Both the position numbers and the translations under genes were made by a program. DNA of 64,000 nucleotides. Source: Alternaria dauci (lineage: Eukaryota; Ascomycota; Dothideomycetes; Pleosporales; Pleosporaceae). This document shows, one piece after another, positions 57,737 to 64,000 of this stretch; the first letter of the stretch is position 1, and each line of letters opens with the position of its first letter. The stretch is taken from contig NC_091280.1 in the NCBI RefSeq assembly GCF_042100115.1, forward strand, positions 496,001 through 560,000. The letters are read 5' to 3'. The notes beneath the pieces were generated by a model. That model was given only the letters and a program-made list of their open reading frames with translations. It was not told where the DNA came from and made no database searches.

Positions 57737-59363
57737 CATCTTTCCTTCGCACGTCTAAGGTTCGCGATCACGGTACGACATTCTTGCTGCTATACGAAGG
57801 CCTGCAGGTCAGCTTCCACCTTTGACAACTTCTGGTTACGCATCGATTTGGCTCGCGCCCAAGCTTCCAATGTGACTACTAGCTACTACACTGTCACTGA
57901 CATACCTGTGGCCAAGTCGATCTTCCTTCCGGCAGAAATAGGGACGACTTGCCGTTGATCACTTTATGTGTGAGATTTTCTGGAGTTATCTGCGTTCTTG
58001 ATTTGCGTTTTAACGTATAGATGACGCGACACGACACGACACGACACACGTACACAGCCTTTACGAATGCACGCGCCGACACAACACGATACTCCCCCTT
58101 ACCTTTTGATACCCCGACTGCTGCTGCTTGGATGCTGGTTGCTGGTCGAATGGAGCGGCTTCTATTGGATACGCACCTTGAGTTTCTGTGCGTTGCTGGC
58201 GTTGCTTCTGGCTTTTCTTTCTTGAGTCATAACAAAATGGGGTTCAACGGGAGCATGGTGGGAATATGGTCTGATGCTGGAGCTGTATGTGTTCGGTTTC
58301 ATTGCTTTGGTTCGTTCTTGATATCTTTTGTCCTAGTTCCTCCCCTCAAAAAGAAATTGCTTTGACAGCCTTGCCATGTCCCCAGTACATGATGCAGTCA
58401 GTGGCTTACGCCCTCCTCCGAACTTCGGCCTCGATACGAGTTACTATGACCACTCATATCATTGCTGCCCAATCTTGCAAGCGCATCCGCCTAGCTCTAG
58501 GTTTCCGTTTCGATGCCCCCAGATCCTGTCGTAAAACGTCTCGACCGCCGTTTGCATCACTGTGAGATAGCGGAAAGTACAGTACCAAGCGCCACGATGC
58601 CGTTCCTGAGATCGTGATTGTACCACCCACCATTGGCTATCAATCTCACTGTGACAGATTTGACCAACTTCACATGCTACTGCTTCTCGGAGACCTTTGA
58701 CTCTCCCCGATTCGCAGCATACATCAAACCCCAGAAACATCCTACTCGTCCACCCCGGTGATCACGCCCTGAGCCTAGGCATCGGAGATGCGAACTGCGC
58801 AAACTAGTTCTGCCGAATAAGTGTCCACGACGAGATCATGTGCCTGATGGTACGGTGATGATGACTACGGCCGTGGACAACGCTGCCGCTTTGGGGTCTT
58901 TTGTACTTGAAATCGGGGTTGACATGTTCGTGCTTATTCTCAATCGTGGGGTAAGGCTAACAGTACAAGTTTCGAGCTGACGTGACGAAGAAGCGCAAAC
59001 ACTCTGCGAGAAAGGGAGGAGATATCGTATAGTTGATGCTGAGCGACCCCGCATACTTCATATACAATCCACCATGACCACGATACAAGTTTCTCACTTC
59101 TCTTTGTATCACCTTGCCAATCAAGACCGCACCATAGCGCCACAAGAAGTATATTCGCCTCATCGGGTGCCTTACCGCGAGGCGACCATCATCCACTAAC
59201 CCCAACCCGGCGGCGATCATGCTTCCCTGCCAACACATCACCGCATCTCACAAGATCGATTGCACCAGCAGCAAGGGTCATCTTCGCACCGCATACTCAT
59301 CTCTTTTCCCCGAAAATAACTGCAAGCTGACTAAACCCACGTTCTCGTAAACAGCCTCGTCTT
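57737..59363. other. Convergent intergenic region
   Basis: 1.6 kb between the convergent unknown gene and the GNAT gene. It contains a short ACGAC-type microsatellite at about 58023-58050. No gene seen. Confidence 0.45.
58023..58050. repeat. ACGAC microsatellite
   Basis: Four to five imperfect tandem units of ACGAC in intergenic DNA. Confidence 0.6.
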
Positions 59364-60092
59364 TTACGCCCCCAAATCCTTAGTCATATGTAAGATCTTG
59401 ATTCCCTCCCCATTAGGACACTTGACCACATCCACCCTCCCACTCCTCACATACCCGCATCGCTCGTACAACGCAACTCCACTCAATGTCGCCCCCATTT
59501 CCAGCCGCGTGAAACCCTTTGTCTCACCTTTCTTGCCCTCCCGTGCCCGCGCCTCGCAGTACCGCATCATCATGGTACCCAGGCCCCTGCGCGCGTACTC
59601 TGGAGACGTGAAAATAGCACGGATGCTTGCGCGGTCCACAGCCGGATCACGCTTCTCTGGCATACGCAGAGGCGAGGGTGCAGAGTCTCCGCCGTACAGC
59701 GTTTTCCGAAAGGACCACCCGCCGCAAGCACAGATTGTGCTTGGCGAGTTGGTAGGATGGAGGATGTAGTATGTCCTGTATTCACATGATTAGCTATGGC
59801 GCTCTTTGGTATCGTTTTAGGTACCAAGTTCCGTTCGTTGATGACGGACGCCTTATGTCTACGGATGCTTAGGGCTAGGTACGTACTGGTCTGCTATCAA
59901 AACGGAATCAGGGCCGAAGAGGTAGCCTATTGAGCCATCGAGCTCGGCTTGACTGTAATACCCTTTTCCCAGGCTGCGAAGAGAGGAACCGATCATTTTC
60001 TGGAGAGCAGGTATGTCGGCGGGGGTAGCCGGTCGGAAAGTGTACTGGCGCGTTGCTTCCTGAGCCTTTGCATCGGCGATGGGATCGTGCAT
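59364..60092 (-). CDS. GNAT family N-acetyltransferase
   Basis: Two exons (60092-59887, 59775-59364) encode 205 residues. The intron joins ADQ to TYYILHPTN and restores the central GNAT beta strands (ICACGGWSFRKTLYGGD). Motif A for acetyl-CoA is seen as IFTSPEYARRGLGTMMM, with the R-x-x-G-x-G/A pyrophosphate loop. The C-terminal ALYERCGYVRSG is motif B. The N-terminus (YTFRPATPADIPALQKMI) is the usual start. The substrate is unknown. A weak relic with GNAT-like sequence lies just upstream. Confidence 0.9.
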
Positions 60093-60343
60093 TTTGGTGG
60101 ATGAAATTCAAGTCGTCTTCTTTCTCAAGGCTCAGTATGGCTTTGTGTATCCTTTCTTGTCTGATATTATACAGATACCTGGGTACCATGGTTGTCGTCC
60201 TATTCGGCCCAATCATACGCTACCGTTATCGCAAGGCTTGGAGGCTCTGCTTCCCGACGGGAACCATCCCTGCTCGCAAAGCTGGGCATCTTCGTATCGT
60301 CGTGGGGTCGATAACGCTCATCCGTTTTGCCATCGGCCATACA

Positions 60344-60571
60344 TCAGGATGCGAAGATGTACATGGTATGTGTCTTGTCGTTGCCGTGCATCTCGTAAAG
60401 TTTACGGGATGCTGCGCTTTGACCACCGGTTGATGTCATGACCCTGAGATTCCGACTTTGGCACCCCAGGTCTCCAGCCTTCTGACAACGCGTCACAATC
60501 ATCAAGTTACGCGCGATCCAGCCGGCATCACTGGAAGTTGTATATCCGAAGTCGTGCAGAGGAGAGTGCAA
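60344..60571 (-). pseudogene. Possible acetyltransferase relic
   Basis: A minus-strand frame carries RVMTSTGGQSAASRKLYEMHG and THTMYIF, which resembles the last helix and strand of a GNAT domain (ALYE-x-x-GF). No acetyl-CoA loop is seen upstream. It is short and the resemblance is weak; a chance frame is possible. Confidence 0.25.
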
Positions 60572-60593
60572 AGGTTGTAAGGCCTTGTCGCGA

Positions 60594-60627
60594 GCGCAGC
60601 AGCAGCAGCAGCAACAGCAATAGCAAC
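60594..60627. repeat. GCA-rich microsatellite
   Basis: Tandem GCA units with a few interruptions (AGCAGCAGCAGCAACAGCAA core) in non-coding DNA. Confidence 0.6.
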
Positions 60628-62178
60628 GTCAGTTCTGCGTTAAGGCAGAAATCAGTCTGGAAAAGAGAACGCGAGAATCGCCGTGTTCATCACAACCGAC
60701 CACATTCTCAGTTGAGTCGTATTGGCAATACTCCAGGCATGGAACGACTCGTCGGTAGATGCGAGGCTGAAGTTTGAAACGATCGTGCCGCTCCATGCGA
60801 GTCATCCCACCGTGTCGGTGCTGCGGCTGAACCACGTTACAGAGCAATCATGGGCCGGTCAATTTCCAGGATCTCAACATCATCACCGCACGATGATTGG
60901 GCCTGTACCTATGCTTTTTGCTTCCAAGGCTTCTAGAAACCCGCGTGTGTAGAAGGACGCAAGGAATCGGTTCCCGTATGCAGGCTGCGTCGGGGACCAG
61001 TAAATCAACACGTCACAGACATGCTATACTTGCAATGTCTGAAGCATGCGGACAACATACGACCATCAGCGTAGGCGAATTTTACCGTATTTGCTCGTCT
61101 GCGGGCATCGCGTGCACCACATACGCTCATTTATTGGAGTACCTTTGCGAGCGGATTTTTCCATTGGCCAGGTGTTACGATCAAAGACAACATGGCATGG
61201 TTCCCAAGCTCGGAGATTTCCACTCATAACGGTGAACATGCGATGTTGGTGTTGCCAGTGTTTGGCCATCTTTGGTGCGCTTGCTTTTTGCATCACGTTC
61301 CAAGCTGAAACGGCGAGGGGCGTCAGGCACATGTAGTCGAAACCAAAATAGTACACGATCCACAGCGGGACGCACCCGTCACGTCGATCAGCCTTATATC
61401 ACGTTGTAAATATACGAAAGCTTGTTTCCGCTTGGAAGCGCTCTCAGAGGCGAGCATACCTTCCGTATACACTTCAATGCGGTACTGTACAAACAGCTCC
61501 CTATTTCGGACTACAGACTTGCATAATATCGGGCCCGCCTCTTGCATTGCTTGTAAATGTGTCCATCTGTCATTTCGAGACAGCCGTCCTCTTGTCAGCT
61601 CAACTTCTTACACTGACAGGTCGTATACCGACGTCGCCCTGACCAATGATCAGCAGTCTTGTCTATAACTTACCGAGGCACGGCAGGCACGTTGTGGACG
61701 CACTAGGAACTCCCTCGTGCGAGTCGCTGCCCTGTAACAGGATCGGCCAGGGTGACTAAGAAGTAAAGCCTGAGCGCATTGACATTGAGAGTGTTTTTTC
61801 GGTAGTCGGACCACCTTCAGGCCCTGAGTGGCTAACGGGATAGGTTGTTTGAGGCGCAGAGACTCCACGAGAAACTAGTATCCCTCCATACCCCATCTCC
61901 ACCATGCCTCTTGGGAACACAACCAACTTGGCATCTCTTGGTAGCAGTTCCATGACACTGGACTTCCCTCCTGGCAATACATCGATACAGATCTGACCAA
62001 TCGTATCTCTAGTCGACGACTACCTTCCTCGGCTGCTCTTTCGATTGACGGTTGTTTCCGCCTGATCGATGAGTCCAATGATACCTTGGCAGCGCTTTGG
62101 GCAATGCCCTTGCTCACATACCTGATCATCATCATGGCTAGACGTTTTGGTTCCAAGTCTGGCCGAACGACATAGGAT

Positions 62179-62184
62179 TATAAG
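62179..62184 (+). promoter_or_regulatory. TATA-like element of the cutinase gene
   Basis: TATAAG lies about 160 bp before the ATG at 62341. The leader between is C/T- and A-rich, typical of fungal 5' leaders. Confidence 0.4.
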
Positions 62185-62340
62185 AAGGTAGGATGCCAGC
62201 TTCAGTTGGAGATCATCAGTCAACACTGTCACCAACACCACAGGCCCGGTGCTTACATTCGCTACTATATTCTTCGCTTCTTCTTCACCTCTTTGTCAAA
62301 ATCAGACACATTTCCAACCACACTTTCAACAAAAAACACC

Positions 62341-63096
62341 ATGCACGCCCAATCCATCCTCATCGCTACCCTCGCTGGCTTTGCCGCTGCCGCCCCTCTG
62401 GAAAGCCGCCAGCTCTTCGGTGGCACTGGCTCCAGCTCGAGTGAGTTCAGTCAAGGTGGATGCAGAGATATCCTTTTCGCGTTCGCCCGCGGCTCGACCG
62501 AGGTTGGCAACATGGGAACCGTAGTCGGCCCTCCTACCTCTGATGGCCTCAAGCAAGAGTTTGGCAGGGATGCAGTCGCCACTGAAGGCATTCCCTACGC
62601 CGCCTCAATCGGCACCAACGTCCTCCCCGGCGGCACCGACGCACGCTCCAAGAACCTCCTCAAAGACACCCTCAACAGCATGGCCCAAAAGTGCCCAGAT
62701 TCCGTCATCGTTTCCTCAGGCTACAGTCAAGGCGCGGCTGTCAACCACCGCGCTATCGAAGAGCTCGATGCTGCCGTCATGGATCAAATCGCAGGTGTTG
62801 TCACATACGGTGACACACAGAAGCTTCAGGACAACGACCAGATCCCCAACTTCCCCAAGGAGAAGGTCCTGATCATCTGCCAGCCTGGTGACGCCGTATG
62901 CCGGGGTACGCTGAGCGTCTTGCCTGCGCACTTGACGTATGGTTCTAGGGCGGACGAGGGCGTTGAGTTCTTGGTCGAGCAGATCAAGGGCGCGCAGGCA
63001 AAGATCAAGGCTAGGAATGCGAAGCGCGAGGCTGAGAAGGCAGCTGCTGCTGTTGGGGATGTTGTCAAGCGCGTTGCGAAGGAGATTGCGGCATAA
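62341..63096 (+). CDS. Secreted cutinase (CE5) with charged C-terminal extension
   Basis: A single exon encodes 251 residues. A signal peptide (MHAQSILIATLAGFAAAAP) is followed by a short propeptide ending LESR. The catalytic triad is Ser129 in GYSQG, Asp184 in PGDAVC and His197 in PAHLTYG. The paired Cys residues expected for cutinase are present (GGCRDILF; KCPDS; ICQPGDAVC). FARGSTEVGNMG is a cutinase hallmark. The enzyme hydrolyses plant cuticle polyester. Unlike typical cutinases of about 210-225 residues, this one has a tail of about 35 residues rich in Lys, Ala, Glu and Arg (from about KGAQAKIKARNAK), predicted to be a helix. Confidence 0.93.
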   Translation: MHAQSILIATLAGFAAAAPLESRQLFGGTGSSSSEFSQGGCRDILFAFARGSTEVGNMGTVVGPPTSDGLKQEFGRDAVATEGIPYAASIGTNVLPGGTDARSKNLLKDTLNSMAQKCPDSVIVSSGYSQGAAVNHRAIEELDAAVMDQIAGVVTYGDTQKLQDNDQIPNFPKEKVLIICQPGDAVCRGTLSVLPAHLTYGSRADEGVEFLVEQIKGAQAKIKARNAKREAEKAAAAVGDVVKRVAKEIAA

Positions 63097-64000
63097 GTCG
63101 AATCCTTTGGTTTGGGTGCGATGTCTGGATACTTGTGTGGCTGGATCACTCTGTTCTTATCCGGTCGCATGGGGGGTTTTACGACTTTTTCTCTACTCTC
63201 GTTTACGCTTTTTTGGTTATATGTTTTACATCTTACGAATTTATCGAATTGGGCCCAATATGCTTCTTGCGCATCGTGCATTCTACAACAAGTGATGATT
63301 GTTTATGGATTCTCACGGCGGCAAGAAACCTGATCCTCGAAAAGCGTAGAGGAATGGCCAGACGAAGAGGAATCTAAAGGACGAGTCTACTGCTCCAATA
63401 GGTTCGGTTACACGTGCCCAACTTGGCTGTTTCCTGAAATGGCAACTACTGATAAGGTGTTGATTGTACCCCCATCGACTGCGCTTCCCCGGCCAAAGGC
63501 CCCACAGCAGGCGCCCCGCCTTGGATGAATCGCCGCCACAACTTCGGGCGTCGATCTCAGGCAGACAGCTTCTTCCAGACTTCATGCACGACAGAGAGAA
63601 GAGACATGTCTGTTTTATGAAGCTGACAGCACGTCTTTCGGAACTGTTGCCCGAACCCCGCTCGCCGTATTGTCTTCGGCATCAGGACCACTAGACCAAC
63701 ACCCAGTGCATCTCATCCTGCGAATGGAGAAGTACATCAGCAGCCAAGGTATTCTTTCATCTGCCATGAACACGAACAACCTTGGTAGCAGGAGCCAATA
63801 CTCAGTTCTTAACCAAGATAGACTGCTGGTGCTCGCTGCTACCCCGCTGTCCAGTCATAGATTCAAGTGGTCACGCCATACAACATGCATACTAGCCTCG
63901 TACACGTGTCAGAGATGGAGCAGAGAAGGTAACTGCCGTTGCGCAAGGTGTGACCATAGATTGAGTGCTTTCGCCGGCCATTCACATCAAAGCCCGTTAC
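63097..64000. other. 3' flank without a supported gene
   Basis: It contains the T-rich 3' end of the cutinase gene. No coding sequence recognised to the window edge. Confidence 0.45.

Larger units (their letters stand above)
60093..62340. other. Intergenic region upstream of the GNAT and cutinase genes
   Basis: 2.2 kb between two divergent genes. A possible acetyltransferase relic lies at 60344-60571 and a GCA-rich microsatellite at about 60594-60627. A TATA-like sequence at 62179-62184 probably belongs to the cutinase gene. The rest shows nothing. Confidence 0.45.

Noticed and set aside
1..64000. CRISPR arrays, rRNA, tRNA or intact transposable elements
   Set aside because: None seen on reading; the organism is eukaryotic and no cloverleaf, transposase or long terminal repeat pattern could be supported.

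Overview
The window is nuclear DNA of a filamentous ascomycete, most likely a Dothideomycete of the Pleosporales type. Protein-coding genes are cut by short introns (about 45-75 nt) with GTRNGT donors, CTRAC-like branch points and YAG acceptors. The gene content is typical of such fungi: two CE5 cutinase-family secreted esterases, a HET-domain gene, Zn2Cys6 regulators, an HbrB/TORC2 subunit and the cell-fusion protein Prm1. Exon joins below come from splice signals plus reading-phase checks and protein continuity. The class assignment is an inference.

Layout. 0-2.5 kb: remains of a polytopic membrane-protein gene broken by stop codons, then a Zn2Cys6 transcription factor. 2.5-8.5 kb: a 6 kb stretch with no gene I can support. 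8.5-14.6 kb: an Hsp70-like ATPase, a divergent coiled-coil protein, and a convergent HET-domain (heterokaryon incompatibility) gene whose 5' end looks frameshifted. 16-18.6 kb: an acetylxylan esterase convergent with an FAD amine oxidase carrying a peroxisomal C-terminus. 19.7-22.7 kb: a seven-exon gene for an 873-residue protein that looks like an uncharacterised GHKL (Bergerat-fold) ATPase with a Cys/His-rich segment and one probable GC-AG intron. 23-28 kb: a secreted GH3 glycosidase and a Ser/Thr-rich, probably GPI-anchored wall protein. 29-34 kb: a histidine phosphatase and a regulator with three Zn2Cys6-like clusters. 34.4-38.5 kb: a TauD-type sulfonate dioxygenase divergent from a Dal5-type MFS permease, a likely sulfonate-assimilation pair. 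38.6-41.7 kb: a short-chain dehydrogenase relic and a secreted type-B carboxylesterase. 42.4-53.4 kb: core cellular genes: HbrB (TORC2), GON7 (KEOPS), VPS39 (HOPS) and PRM1 (plasma-membrane fusion). 56.7-57.7 kb: an unknown 343-residue protein after a 3.3 kb gene-free stretch. 59.3-63.1 kb: a GNAT acetyltransferase and a cutinase.

Functionally the window mixes conserved housekeeping genes at 42-54 kb with secreted plant-polymer enzymes (acetylxylan esterase, GH3, carboxylesterase, cutinase) and self/non-self or chaperone-like genes at 8.5-14.6 kb. The best candidate for something undescribed is the GHKL-like protein at 19.7-22.65 kb. I saw no tRNA, rRNA, CRISPR array or intact transposon.
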